Virus record (IMG/VR): IMGVR_UViG_3300049460_000123
Coordinates: 1 to 64,000 of that record
DNA length: 64,000 nucleotides
Source: a virus
Strand: one strand, 5' to 3'
The number at the start of each line of letters is the position of its first letter. Positions within the stretch are counted from its first letter, which is position 1. The notes under the pieces are model-generated. The model did no database searches and was not told where the DNA came from. It saw only the letters and a program-made list of their open reading frames with translations. Both the position numbers and the translations under genes were made by a program. This document shows, in pieces, positions 16,848 through 25,379 of the stretch.

Positions 16848-17440
16848 GCGGCCGCCGCGTTCGATTCAGCGATCAGGCGCGCGTCGAGCTCGAGCGCGGC
16901 GTGATGCTCCATCGCCGCATCCGGCGCCGGCGCGAGCCACTTCGACGGACGATCGTCGCCCTCCAGATAGGTGCGCACGAACGTGAGCAGCATGACGATA
17001 TTGCAAAGGAAGTGCCCACGGTGCGGCAGATGCGACTCGCCGTCGTTCGGCTCGCCGGCCATCATGCCGAACAGAACATGACGCGCGGCGCACGCGATCG
17101 GCACGCTCCACTGCATCCCTTTGGCCCAGTTCCATTCGGCGTATTTTTTCCGGCCGTAGTCGAAGACCGCAGCGCACTCGCCCCATGCCGGGCCGATCGC
17201 GGCGATCGCCTCGAGCAAGTCGGCCTCAGTTCCGCCCTCCTGGAAGGCCGCCAGCGCGTACAGAGCATCGATCTCCGCGCCGTACCGCGCGCGGCCGCGT
17301 ACGTGCTCGCTATGCTGTGCAATGGTCCGCAGAGGGATCAGTTCAAGTGGGATTTTGCCGGCGTTGTATCGGGCGCCGGCGCCCTTCGTTTCGGCGTTGA
17401 CGTCGCCGATTCCGTGCTGATGATTCGCGATGGTCTGCAT
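16844..17440 (-). CDS. MazG-like dNTP diphosphohydrolase family protein (DUF5664-type)
   Basis: A 198-residue protein with GARYNAGKIPLELIP, YGRKKYAEWNW and SHLPHRGHFLCNIVML. This order of conserved blocks is that of the phage family annotated as dATP/dGTP diphosphohydrolase N-terminal domain. The KYxxxNW and H...E...D/H residues are candidate metal ligands. It would hydrolyse dNTPs to dNMP, shaping the nucleotide pool during replication. It overlaps the nuclease gene by ATGA. Confidence 0.75.
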   Translation of the reverse strand: MQTIANHQHGIGDVNAETKGAGARYNAGKIPLELIPLRTIAQHSEHVRGRARYGAEIDALYALAAFQEGGTEADLLEAIAAIGPAWGECAAVFDYGRKKYAEWNWAKGMQWSVPIACAARHVLFGMMAGEPNDGESHLPHRGHFLCNIVMLLTFVRTYLEGDDRPSKWLAPAPDAAMEHHAALELDARLIAESNAAAA

Positions 17441-17488
17441 AGTCTCTCGAGGCGTGAGGGTTGACGAACACGCCCCGAGATCAGACCG

Positions 17489-17935
17489 TCAGAACGGGAC
17501 GTCGTCATCCTTTTCAGGTGCGGCAGTCCGATTCGATGCGGCTGGTGCGGGGCGTTGCTGGCGAGTGGACGAATTATTCGTGTCACGACCGCCGCCCGAA
17601 CCGTCCGGTTTTGCGCCGAGCATCTTCATCTCCGACCCCTTCACCTCAGTCACATACTTTTCGACGCCCTGATTGTCTGTGTACTTGCGAGTTTTGATCG
17701 AGCCCTCGACGTACACCAGCGATCCCTTGACGAGATACTCAGCGGCGACCTCAGCCAGCCGGCCAAAGAACGCGACGCTGTGCCAGGTAGTCTCCTCTTT
17801 CATCTCGCCAGATTCTTTGTCTTTCCACCTTTCCGACGTCGCGACCTTGATGTTAGTCACGGCATCGCCCGACGGCAGGTGACGCTTTTCAGGATCCGCG
17901 CCGAGGCGACCAATGATTTGCAGCTTGTTCAACAT
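17489..17935 (-). CDS. ssb: single-stranded DNA-binding protein
   Basis: A 148-residue [19 protein letters not shown] and [23 protein letters not shown] are standard OB-fold blocks, followed by a disordered Gly/Ser/Ala/Pro linker and the acidic tip DDDVPF that binds partner proteins. It coats single-stranded DNA at the fork. The neighbouring RadD-like helicase is a plausible partner, since bacterial RadD is known to bind the SSB tail. Confidence 0.95.
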   Translation of the reverse strand: MLNKLQIIGRLGADPEKRHLPSGDAVTNIKVATSERWKDKESGEMKEETTWHSVAFFGRLAEVAAEYLVKGSLVYVEGSIKTRKYTDNQGVEKYVTEVKGSEMKMLGAKPDGSGGGRDTNNSSTRQQRPAPAASNRTAAPEKDDDVPF

Positions 17936-17964
17936 GGTGTTTCCCTTCTATTGACTGTGGACGC

Positions 17965-19677
17965 TCAAACGAGCGCCGGTTTTTCTTCGGCGACAGGCGC
18001 CAGCGTGCGCTGCATGAATTCTTTGAACTTCGCATACTCAGCCTCAGCCGGCGAGTTGAAAACGTCGTATGCGATCTGTTCTTTCTCGACGAGATCCAGC
18101 AGCTTTTCGCGCCACTCCTTCATCTCCTTCGGCTTCATCGACTTGACTGCATGGAACGGCTTGCCGAACTCAGCAAGGACCGTCTTGCCGGACCGCGCGC
18201 GCCACGCGTCGAGACCCATCTCGAGACTGGCGATCATCGACGCCTTTTCCTCGCGTGCCTTGACGATCTTTTCGGCGCGGCCCCGCGAATACCCGAGTTT
18301 CTCGACCATCTCGTCGACGGACTGCGCGCGCCCCTGATCCTCACGATTCTTTTTGCTCAGCGCGGCCGCCATCTCCGGCGTGATCTTTCCGAGCTTGCCC
18401 TCGACCTGCTCGAGCACGCGCGGGCCGATGATCGGATACTCGAACTTGCAGACCGGGCAGACCGGCGCCGGCTCGTGCACGTGGAAGCACTTCGGGCACT
18501 GCTTGACGGGAACGGTTTCCTCCTCCTCCTTCGCCTTGCCCTTGCCCTTCTTGCGGCCGTCGAGCGTCCACTCGCGATCCTCGTTCGGCATGCCGTGCTT
18601 ACGCTTGAATTCCCCGTCGACCATGCGGCCGACGTTGCCGACGTGATCGAGTAGCCACGCCTCAGTCTTGCCATCCTCCGGACGCTCGACGCGGCCAACC
18701 TGCTGCAGGAACAGCGATTCCGACGCTGTCGGCCGGAGCATGATGCAGCACTGCAGCGCCGGCAAGTCATACCCTTCGGACACCAGATCCACCGTGCACG
18801 CGCCCTGGAGATCGCCGGACTTCAGGCGCTTGTTCACCGCCGTGCGCTCTGCATCAGTCATATGCGGCTCGCCAACGAGAAGCGCGAACCGATAGCCCGC
18901 CGCGTTGAACTCGTCGGCGACGTGCTGCGCGTGCTTGACGCTGGCACAGAACACGATCGCGCGCGCGCCCGGGCAGATCTCGGTGTAGTGCGCGACGGCC
19001 GAGCCAGTGATGTGCGGTTTGTCGACACGATCCGCGACCTCCGCCGCGTTGTATTCGCCGTCCTTGTTTTTGCCGACCCCCTGCAGATCCGGTTGATCGA
19101 ACGACGAATAGACCGTCGACGCGATCAGATTCTTGCGCTCGATCAGCTCCGGCTTGGACGGCCCGAGCACCATCGACTTGAAGACGCCGCCGGCATGCTC
19201 GCCTAGCCCCTTGCCATCGGTGCGCACCGGCGTCGCCGTGACGCCCAGCATAGGCGGACGTCCGAGCATGTTGAATGCACGCCCCCACTTGTTATCCGCG
19301 ATGACGTGATGCGCCTCATCAAAAATGACCAAGCCGAATTTCATCGGGGTTTTTTTGAGACGGATCAGGAGCGTGTCGATACTGGCGACCTGGATCAACT
19401 GCGTCGCATCCGGCGTGAAGTGCGGCGAAATCATCCCGTGCTTGATCCCAAGCGAACGCAGCGACGCGGACGCCTGCAGGAGGAGCTCCTTACGATGGAC
19501 GATGATGCAGACAGGAGTGCCGCGCGCGGCAGCGCTGGATGCGATGTAGCTGAAGGTGTATGTCTTGCCGCCGCCAGCGGGCAGCACGAAAAGGACTGGA
19601 TGCTGGCCAGCACGGAATTCCGCACGGACCTCGTCGACAGCGGACTGTTGGTAGTCCCGAAGTGCAATGCTCGTCAT
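17965..19677 (-). CDS. RadD-like superfamily-2 DNA helicase
   Basis: A 570-residue protein with LRDYQQSAV (Q-like motif), LPAGGGKTYTF (Walker A, ~res 35), FDEAHH (~res 120), VTATPVR, FLQQVGRVERP (motif VI, ~res 327) and a zinc ribbon CPKC ... CPVC (~res 402-423). This helicase-plus-zinc-ribbon layout matches RadD/YejH. Bacterial RadD works in recombinational repair with SSB, and SSB is encoded next to it here. The C-terminal 130 residues are lysine-rich and helical. Confidence 0.87.
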   Translation of the reverse strand: MTSIALRDYQQSAVDEVRAEFRAGQHPVLFVLPAGGGKTYTFSYIASSAAARGTPVCIIVHRKELLLQASASLRSLGIKHGMISPHFTPDATQLIQVASIDTLLIRLKKTPMKFGLVIFDEAHHVIADNKWGRAFNMLGRPPMLGVTATPVRTDGKGLGEHAGGVFKSMVLGPSKPELIERKNLIASTVYSSFDQPDLQGVGKNKDGEYNAAEVADRVDKPHITGSAVAHYTEICPGARAIVFCASVKHAQHVADEFNAAGYRFALLVGEPHMTDAERTAVNKRLKSGDLQGACTVDLVSEGYDLPALQCCIMLRPTASESLFLQQVGRVERPEDGKTEAWLLDHVGNVGRMVDGEFKRKHGMPNEDREWTLDGRKKGKGKAKEEEETVPVKQCPKCFHVHEPAPVCPVCKFEYPIIGPRVLEQVEGKLGKITPEMAAALSKKNREDQGRAQSVDEMVEKLGYSRGRAEKIVKAREEKASMIASLEMGLDAWRARSGKTVLAEFGKPFHAVKSMKPKEMKEWREKLLDLVEKEQIAYDVFNSPAEAEYAKFKEFMQRTLAPVAEEKPALV

Positions 19678-19748
19678 AGATATAAAAATGAAGGCACAGA
19701 GATAAAAGGAAGGGTCTGCGCCCCGGTTAATGGAATTCTAATGCTGCA

Positions 19749-19756
19749 GTCACGAC
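19749..19756 (-). promoter_or_regulatory. GTCGTGAC promoter motif
   Basis: GTCGTGAC on the minus strand begins on the last base of the HTH gene's TAG stop. Its -10-like box is CAGCAT. The predicted start is about 57 nt before the RadD-like gene, so it would drive the leftward replication operon. Confidence 0.5.
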
Positions 19757-20010
19757 TATTCGTCGTTGGCTAGCTTCCGTGCGTTGCGTGCGGCCGCGAT
19801 CTCAGCCTTTCGATCCGCGATGATCTGCTCCATCTGGTCGACGAGCTGGATTGTCTTCGGCACTTCGCCCTTACGCCAACGGTCCGGCGTGGCGCGCGAT
19901 ATGCCGCCGATCTCACAGATCGAAGTGAAGTTGAGCCCCACCTTTCGCGCGTCTTCTTCAATCTTTGCGACGCGTTCCCGGAAAACCTCACCAAAAGACT
20001 TGCTAGACAT
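19756..20010 (-). CDS. small HTH regulator, candidate repressor of the operator network
   Basis: An 84-residue protein. Residues ~28-58 (NFTSICEIGGISRATPDRWRKGEVPK) form a Cro/XRE-like helix-turn-helix and the C-terminus is a charged helix. Its own promoter (TTACGC, 17 nt, TACAAT, minus strand 20068-20040) contains one of the 18-bp palindromes, and the divergent recombination operon starts with two more. It is therefore the best candidate in the window for the protein that reads these operators. It lacks the peptidase domain of LexA/CI-type repressors, so induction would need another route. Confidence 0.65.
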   Translation of the reverse strand: MSSKSFGEVFRERVAKIEEDARKVGLNFTSICEIGGISRATPDRWRKGEVPKTIQLVDQMEQIIADRKAEIAAARNARKLANDE

Positions 20011-20039
20011 TGCTTTCTTCCTTTTATGTTATCGAAACG

Positions 20040-20068
20040 ATTGTATCAAAAATGAGTAAGTGGCGTAA
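20040..20068 (-). promoter_or_regulatory. sigma70-like promoter of the HTH gene with embedded operator
   Basis: On the minus strand TTACGC (20068-20063), 17 nt, TACAAT (20045-20040). The palindrome TGTATCAAAAATGAGTAA (plus-strand 20042-20059) fills the spacer and covers the -10 box, so a bound repressor would exclude RNA polymerase. Confidence 0.65.
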
Positions 20069-20146
20069 GATTGCCACGACATCTTGCGCGCCGCAATAGC
20101 TCCGTCCCTATATTACGTTTGGTAACGAACAAAACATTTGACCCTG

Positions 20147-20204
20147 TTGCAACTTACTCAAAAATAGAGCAGAATCCCGCCGCGACTTAACTATTTTTGA
20201 GGAA
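20147..20204 (+). promoter_or_regulatory. promoter of the recombination operon with two operators
   Basis: TTGCAA (20147-20152), 17 nt, CAGAAT (20170-20175). One palindrome (TTACTCAAAAATAGAGCA, 20154-20171) fills the spacer; a second (TTAACTATTTTTGAGGAA, 20187-20204) lies just before ATG 20213. Together with 20040-20068 this makes a divergent control region between the HTH gene and the recombination/integration genes. Confidence 0.6.
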
Positions 20205-20212
20205 GTTACCAG

Positions 20213-21058
20213 ATGCGAACCCGCCCCCCCATTGACCCGGCGCGCCTCATCGGCCATGTCGATATCTCAAACGACGACTACCACGCCGGCCCGGGCATTT
20301 CAAAGTCGCACCTGGACGTCGTAGCAGAGCAATCAATGCTCCATTACTGGCAGCAGTACGTGAACCCGAACCGGCCGCCGGCGGAAACTACAGACGCCCT
20401 TGTGATCGGCAGTGCGACGCACTCCGCGATCCTCGAACCCGACCTGTTCACGTCCGAATATGTCGAGTCCCCCTCGTTCAACATGCGCACGAAGGACGGC
20501 AAACAGATGTTCGCCAACTTCGTCGAGGAGAACCCGGGTAAGCAAATCCTGCATCCCGAGGACTACAAAACGTGTCTCGACATCCGCGACGCCGTTTATC
20601 GCCATCCGGTTGCCCCCGGACTGCTCAAAAATGGCAAAACTGAACAATCCTTTTATGTCGTCGACCAGGAAACCGGCGAACTGATCAAGTGCCGATTCGA
20701 TTTCCTGCAGGACGGCGGCGCCATCTCGCTCGACGTGAAGACTGCAAGGGACGCGAGCCCGCGCGGATTCGCCAAGGACGCGGCGAATTTCCGGTACGAC
20801 ATCGCACCCGCCTGGTACTTCGACGTCCTCCGCCAACTCTACGGCGAAGTCCCGAAGCACTGGGTTTGGCTCGTCGTCGAGAAGGTTGCGCCGTTTGCCA
20901 TAGGCATTTACTACGCCCGTCCGGCCGACATCATCCGCGCGCACGAATGCGCCCGGCGCGATTTTAACCGCATTGTCTTAGCTAAAAAAGAGAATCACTG
21001 GCCCGACTACGGCTATGAAGCCCAACCCCTCGAATTCCCCGGCTGGATGAAGCGCTAG
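20213..21058 (+). CDS. RecE/exonuclease VIII-like PD-(D/E)XK nuclease
   Basis: A 281-residue protein of the DUF3799 kind: GISKSHLDVVAEQS at the start, VIGSATHSAILEP (~res 62-74), CRFDFLQDGGAISLDVKTA (~res 160-178; the D and DxK of the nuclease core) and a C-terminal aromatic helix. It should degrade one strand of double-stranded DNA ends to expose ssDNA for annealing. The ATPase and probable annealing protein downstream complete a phage recombination module. Confidence 0.85.
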   Translation: MRTRPPIDPARLIGHVDISNDDYHAGPGISKSHLDVVAEQSMLHYWQQYVNPNRPPAETTDALVIGSATHSAILEPDLFTSEYVESPSFNMRTKDGKQMFANFVEENPGKQILHPEDYKTCLDIRDAVYRHPVAPGLLKNGKTEQSFYVVDQETGELIKCRFDFLQDGGAISLDVKTARDASPRGFAKDAANFRYDIAPAWYFDVLRQLYGEVPKHWVWLVVEKVAPFAIGIYYARPADIIRAHECARRDFNRIVLAKKENHWPDYGYEAQPLEFPGWMKR

Positions 21059-21090
21059 AGCCCCACTTCTAATACAGGACATACAGAAAA

Positions 21091-22413
21091 ATGAAGATCG
21101 AACACGTAAAAATTTCCTCAATATTGGGTATTGACCACCTGGAATTCTCTCCGGCTGGCTTCACCGAGATCTCCGGCCGCAACGGCAGCGGCAAGACGTC
21201 CGTGCTCGAGGCGATCAAGGCCACGATCAAAGGCGGCCACGATGCGACCCTTCTGCGCAACGGCTCGGACAAGGGTGAAGTCGTTTTCGTGCTCGACGAC
21301 GGCACCAGCATCAAGCGCCGCGTCGGGCCGAACACCAGCACGACCGACGTGACGCGCGACGGCAAGAAAGTGCCGCGCCCGCAGGAAGCTATCCAAGCGC
21401 TTACAGACATGCTTTCGGTCAATCCCGTTGACTTTCTCCGCGCGGCGAAGAAGGACCGCGTTCGCGTGCTGCTCGAGGCAATGCCGATCGAGCTCGACAT
21501 CGCGAAACTCAGCGAACTCTCCGGAATCGAGGTGAGCGCACAGCCGGGCCTGCACGCGCTGCACGTGATCGAGGCGATCGCCAAGCAGGTGTACGACTTG
21601 CGCACCGGCTCGAACCGCGCGATCAAAGAGAAAGAGGCGACGATCAACCAACTCCGCCAGGCGATCCCGGCAGCGCCCGCCGGCCTCGACGGCAACGAGG
21701 ATGCGCTCGCGGCGAAACTCACCGAGATCGACACCGCCAAGCAGGCCGAGATGGACCGCATCTCAACGAAACTCGTCGGGATCCGCGAGGAAACGCAGAA
21801 GAAGATCGACACCCTGCGCGCCGACCTGCAGACGCAGATTGACAAGTTGAAGGCAGATGCACAGGCTGAAGCGGACAAGATCAAAGACGCACTGAACGCA
21901 ACCGAGGCCGCCGCCGCCACACAGCGCGAGCGCTCGACACAGCGATTCGCCGACGAGCGCGCGCCAGTCGCGCAGCACCTCGCCATGATCCGCGAGAACC
22001 GCGACCTGCACGCACGCCGCGCGCAAACGCTAGATACGATCGAAATCCTTTCGACGGAACTCGGCGAGCTGCAGGAGGAAACCGCCGGGCACACGGCCGC
22101 GCTCGAGGGCATGGCGCAATACAAGTCGGATCTGCTGGCAAACCTGCCGATCCCGGGCGTCGAGGTGAAAGACGGCGAGATCTACCGCAACGGCGTGCCG
22201 CTCGACCGCCTCAACACGGCACAGCAGGTGGACATCGCTGTCGAAGTCGCGATGCTCCGCGCCGGCTCGCTTGGAGTCTTATGTGTCGACGGAATCGAAC
22301 TGCTCGACACCGGCGCATACGAGGCATTCCGCGACCGCGCGATCGATAGTGGACTGCAAATGTTCGTCACCAAAGTGACCGACGACGCATTCGCCATCAC
22401 TTCGCAATCCTGA
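21091..22413 (+). CDS. SMC/RecF-like ATPase of the recombination operon
   Basis: A 440-residue protein. ISGRNGSGKTSVLEAI (~res 28-43) is the Walker A of ABC-type DNA-repair ATPases. The middle (~res 165-345) is a long coiled coil rich in Ala, Glu and Lys, and LGVLCVDGIELLDTGAYEAF (~res 391-410) is the Walker B/D-loop region. This layout is like a short RecF/SbcC/SMC protein. Placed between the exonuclease and the annealing protein, it probably assists DNA-end processing. Confidence 0.8.
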   Translation: MKIEHVKISSILGIDHLEFSPAGFTEISGRNGSGKTSVLEAIKATIKGGHDATLLRNGSDKGEVVFVLDDGTSIKRRVGPNTSTTDVTRDGKKVPRPQEAIQALTDMLSVNPVDFLRAAKKDRVRVLLEAMPIELDIAKLSELSGIEVSAQPGLHALHVIEAIAKQVYDLRTGSNRAIKEKEATINQLRQAIPAAPAGLDGNEDALAAKLTEIDTAKQAEMDRISTKLVGIREETQKKIDTLRADLQTQIDKLKADAQAEADKIKDALNATEAAAATQRERSTQRFADERAPVAQHLAMIRENRDLHARRAQTLDTIEILSTELGELQEETAGHTAALEGMAQYKSDLLANLPIPGVEVKDGEIYRNGVPLDRLNTAQQVDIAVEVAMLRAGSLGVLCVDGIELLDTGAYEAFRDRAIDSGLQMFVTKVTDDAFAITSQS

Positions 22414-22437
22414 TCCAAACAAATTTCCAACACAAAC

Positions 22438-22463
22438 GGACTTGATCAAATATAATCAAGTCC
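22438..22463 (+). promoter_or_regulatory. 26-bp perfect palindrome over a TATAAT box
   Basis: Nine-base arms GGACTTGAT and ATCAAGTCC flank an 8-nt centre; the inner 18 bp (22442-22459) match the operator pattern. A consensus TATAAT (22451-22456) lies inside. No good -35 is visible. It is centred about 34 bp upstream of the annealing-protein ATG, so this gene may have its own repressible promoter. Confidence 0.65.
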
Positions 22464-22484
22464 GATTTCAACCCCGGAGTAAAA

Positions 22485-23549
22485 ATGTCGTCAGAAATTC
22501 AACGTGCCGAGCAGAGCAACCCGTTCCAACGCATGATGCAAACCGCCACCGGCGGCAACGTCGGCGCCGTCTCGATCGAATCGGAACGCGCGATCGCCGA
22601 AGCACGCGGGCAGATGCAGCTTGCCAAGATGTTCCCCCGCGACCTGAACGCGGCGTATGCCGAAATGATGGATGCCTGCAAGCTCCAGGCACTCGCCAAA
22701 GTGGCGTTCTATTCGGTACCGCAAGGCGGACAGAAAGTGACCGGCCCGTCGATCCGCCTCGCCGAGGAGATCGCGCGCATTTACGGCAACTTCGAATTCG
22801 GCCACCGCGAACTGTCGCGCATCGATGCGACGCCCGACTCGTTCGGCAAGAGCGAAATCGAGGTGTACGCCTGGGACAAGGAGAAGAACAACCGCTCGAT
22901 CCGTCAGATCACCGTCCTGCACGTGCTCGACACCAAGGACGGCCCGCGCAAACTGCGCGACCAGAAGGACGTCGACAACAAGATTGCGAACGTCGCCAGC
23001 AAGCAGGCACGCGGCCGGATCCTCGCATTGTTGCCGAAGTGGCTGATCGAAGCCGCGCAGGACGAATGCCGCAAGACGCTCGCCGGCGACAACACCGAGC
23101 CGCTCGCCGTGCGCGTGCGCAAGATGACGCAGGCGTTTGCCGCATACGGCGTTACACCGGCTCACCTCGAGGCATACCTCAAAACGAAGCTCGACGCCGT
23201 CCTGGTCGACCAGCTCATCGACCTCACCGGCGTGTACAACGCGCTGCGCGAAGGCACCCCGGCATCGGATTTCTTCGGCGATAGCGCCGCCGGCACGACG
23301 GACGCAGCCGCATCCGAACTCACGGCACAAGCCAAGGGAGCACTGGCCGAGGCGACGAAGGCCGCACCGAAGGCAGCGCGCGCACCGAAGGCAGCCGCCG
23401 CCGCGCCCGCAGCAGAAGAACCGAAGGCCGAGGCGCCGCAGGCAGCGCAAGAGCAACCGAAGGAAGAAGCACCGGCGGCAGCAGAAGCACCCGCAGAGCA
23501 AGCAGCAGCCGCAGCACCCGCAGCAGCAGCACCCGCCGACGTTTTCTAA
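22485..23549 (+). CDS. probable single-strand annealing/recombination protein
   Basis: A 354-residue protein. The conserved-looking core has FPRDLNAAYAEMMDACKLQ, GPSIRLAEEIARIYGNFEFG and VASKQARGRILALLPKWLIE, followed from about residue 265 by a disordered Ala/Pro/Glu-rich tail ending in ADVF. Members of this family occur beside phage exonucleases, where an annealing protein is expected. I infer that role from position, since the core lacks an obvious RecT, Erf or Sak signature by eye. Confidence 0.6.
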   Translation: MSSEIQRAEQSNPFQRMMQTATGGNVGAVSIESERAIAEARGQMQLAKMFPRDLNAAYAEMMDACKLQALAKVAFYSVPQGGQKVTGPSIRLAEEIARIYGNFEFGHRELSRIDATPDSFGKSEIEVYAWDKEKNNRSIRQITVLHVLDTKDGPRKLRDQKDVDNKIANVASKQARGRILALLPKWLIEAAQDECRKTLAGDNTEPLAVRVRKMTQAFAAYGVTPAHLEAYLKTKLDAVLVDQLIDLTGVYNALREGTPASDFFGDSAAGTTDAAASELTAQAKGALAEATKAAPKAARAPKAAAAAPAAEEPKAEAPQAAQEQPKEEAPAAAEAPAEQAAAAAPAAAAPADVF

Positions 23550-23578
23550 TCGGCACGCAGCATAGCTAGACCACGAGG

Positions 23579-23603
23579 CGCCCGGATCCCCCGGGCGTCT
23601 TTT
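23579..23603 (+). terminator. rho-independent terminator
   Basis: CGCCCGG (23579-23585), 5-nt loop, CCGGGCG (23591-23597), then TCTTTT. It separates the recombination genes from the integrase. Confidence 0.7.
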
Positions 23604-23630
23604 ACAAGGTTTCACGCGAAAGAGACCAAC

Positions 23631-24803
23631 ATGCCGAAACTCACAAAAAAAATCGTTGAAGACACCCAAACCACCGACAAAGACGTCTGGATCTGGTGCA
23701 GCGAATTGCCAGGATTCGGCATGCGAGTCCAGCCGAGCGGCCGCAAGACGTTCGTGACGCGTTACCGCACCGCCACCGGCACGCAGCGCAAGACGACGAT
23801 CGCCCGCTGCAGCGACGTCACCGCCGACAAGGCGCGCGAGCTCGCACGCAAGACGTTCTCCGCCGTCGCCGAGGGAAAGGATCCAGCCGCTGAAAAGCAC
23901 GCGCTGAAGAACGCGCCCACCGTCGACGAGCTGCGCGCGCGTTACATGCGCGAGCACGCCGCGCCGTTCAAGAAGTCCGGCAGCATTACGAACGACGAAA
24001 TGCTTTGGCGCCTGCACGTGATCCCGGCGCTTGGCAAGAAGCGCGTCGACGCCGTCACGCGCGCCGACATCCTCGCGATGCACGGCAGTCTCGCAGTCAA
24101 GCCCGCGACCGCAAACGCGTGCGTCGCCCTGCTCAGCAAAGCATTCAACCTCGCCGAATTGTGGGAGTGGCGCACCACCGCAAACCCATGCCGCCAGGTG
24201 AAGAAATTCAAGATCCGAGAGCGCGAGACCATCCTCACGCACGAGCAGATCGGCCGCCTCAATGAAACGCTCAACGACATGGCGGCAAAGGACGAGATCC
24301 CGCAATCAATGGCCGACCTCGTGCGCCTGCTCCTCATCACCGGATGCCGCCTGAACGAGATCATGAGCGCGCGCCAGTCCTGGGTCGATCGCAGCCGCAG
24401 CCTCCTCCTGCTTCCGGACAGCAAAGTCGGACAGCGCCGCATCGCCCTTTCCGCCGCCGCGATGGAGATCATCGACTCGATCCCGGCCGGCGAGTGGCTG
24501 ATCCCGGGCCGCAACGACCTCGAGCACCTGAAGCACCCGCACGGCATGTTCACGCGGATCAAGGCGCGCGCACAGCTCCCCGCCGATCTGCGGCCGCACG
24601 ACCTCCGCCACACAGCCGGATCACTGGCGCATATGGCGGGCCTCACGCAGAAGCAAGTCGCGACCATGCTGGGCCATCGCCAGATCGCCACGACGGCGCG
24701 CTACCTGCACGGATTCGCCGGCGACGACGCCCGATCAGTCAACATTGTCGGCAACGTCATATCGGCCAATTTCAAGCGGCCGCCGCAGCAAGTCGCAGCC
24801 TGA
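23631..24803 (+). CDS. int: tyrosine integrase
   Basis: A 390-residue P4-type integrase. The N-terminal arm-binding domain has LPGFGMRVQPSGRKTFVTRYR. Catalytic residues are the Arg of TGCRLNEI (~res 240), HDLRHTAGS (HxxR, ~res 323), the His of MLGHRQIATT (~res 345) and the Tyr of ARYLHG (~res 355). It would insert the phage into, and excise it from, the host chromosome, which makes the phage temperate. No attP core could be identified without the host sequence. Confidence 0.93.
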   Translation: MPKLTKKIVEDTQTTDKDVWIWCSELPGFGMRVQPSGRKTFVTRYRTATGTQRKTTIARCSDVTADKARELARKTFSAVAEGKDPAAEKHALKNAPTVDELRARYMREHAAPFKKSGSITNDEMLWRLHVIPALGKKRVDAVTRADILAMHGSLAVKPATANACVALLSKAFNLAELWEWRTTANPCRQVKKFKIRERETILTHEQIGRLNETLNDMAAKDEIPQSMADLVRLLLITGCRLNEIMSARQSWVDRSRSLLLLPDSKVGQRRIALSAAAMEIIDSIPAGEWLIPGRNDLEHLKHPHGMFTRIKARAQLPADLRPHDLRHTAGSLAHMAGLTQKQVATMLGHRQIATTARYLHGFAGDDARSVNIVGNVISANFKRPPQQVAA

Positions 24804-24810
24804 AAACGAG

Positions 24811-24834
24811 CCCGGTTCCGACCGGGTTTTTTTT
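24811..24834 (+). terminator. rho-independent terminator after the integrase
   Basis: CCCGGT, TCCG loop, ACCGGG (24821-24826) and eight T. Confidence 0.9.
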
Positions 24835-24852
24835 CATCTCAGGCTAGACCTA

Positions 24853-24895
24853 TTACTCATTTTTGAGTAAGATTCGCTTACTCAAAAACGAGGAG
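24853..24895 (+). promoter_or_regulatory. tandem 18-bp operators, the first a perfect palindrome
   Basis: TTACTCATTTTTGAGTAA (24853-24870) is a perfect dyad and best defines the consensus. TTACTCAAAAACGAGGAG (24878-24895) is a half-degenerate copy whose right end is also the ribosome-binding sequence of the gene starting at 24902. Confidence 0.65.
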
Positions 24896-24901
24896 GACAC
24901 C

Positions 24902-25093
24902 ATGAAGTCGGGACAGCAAAATAACCATCACGCGCAGCGCCTCGCGAACACGTCCGGCGCCGTCCATCACATGATCCTAATCGGTACCGCAGATAGCCTG
25001 ATCGAACTGCGCGCCCGCAATGAACAACGCCTGGCGATCGCCAAGCAACAGCGCCAGGGACAGCAAGTCTACCGGCATGAACAGAACGATTAA
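24902..25093 (+). CDS. small hypothetical early protein
   Basis: A 63-residue basic protein from ATG 24902, with GAGGAGG 6 nt upstream. It is rich in Gln, His and Arg and probably helical in its second half. Being directly under two operators, it is a candidate early or immune-state-controlled gene. Function unknown. Confidence 0.6.
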   Translation: MKSGQQNNHHAQRLANTSGAVHHMILIGTADSLIELRARNEQRLAIAKQQRQGQQVYRHEQND

Positions 25094-25105
25094 GAGGGTA
25101 AGGGA

Positions 25106-25333
25106 ATGTCAGTAGAAGATTTGGCGCAGGTTGTTGAGGCGCAAGAGTGGGCTCGAAATAACCGTGTGCGGCCGCCAGCGCCAGTCTATGCACCGGGCGA
25201 CGAGAAGTACGGCCCGGCGGAGTGTGAGGAGTGTGAGATCGAGCTCCCGGAGCTTCGCCGCGCAATGGGCCGATGCATGTGCGTCGACTGCACCGATCGA
25301 GATGCACTCCGCAAAAAGATACGAGGCGCCTAA
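25106..25333 (+). CDS. DksA/TraR-type zinc-finger protein
   Basis: A 75-residue protein with CEECEIELPELRRA ... CMCVDC (CxxC-x17-CxxC), the DksA/TraR C4 zinc finger. TraR-type proteins bind RNA polymerase through the secondary channel and change promoter choice, so this could favour phage promoters. The GAGGGTAAGGG ribosome-binding region precedes ATG 25106, and a terminator follows. Confidence 0.82.
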   Translation: MSVEDLAQVVEAQEWARNNRVRPPAPVYAPGDEKYGPAECEECEIELPELRRAMGRCMCVDCTDRDALRKKIRGA

Positions 25334-25355
25334 GCGCCCCGTTCAGATCCAGACC

Positions 25356-25379
25356 AGCCCGCTTATTGCGGGCTTTTTT
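25356..25379. terminator. terminator at the meeting point of rightward and leftward transcription
   Basis: AGCCCGC (25356-25362), TTATT, GCGGGCT (25368-25374), then T6. The T-run is on the plus strand, so it clearly ends the rightward transcript; the leftward Rz gene stops inside it. Confidence 0.85.

Noticed and set aside
23550-23630. Phage attachment site beside the integrase
   Set aside because: No tRNA-like or long direct repeat could be recognised; the core cannot be called without the bacterial site.
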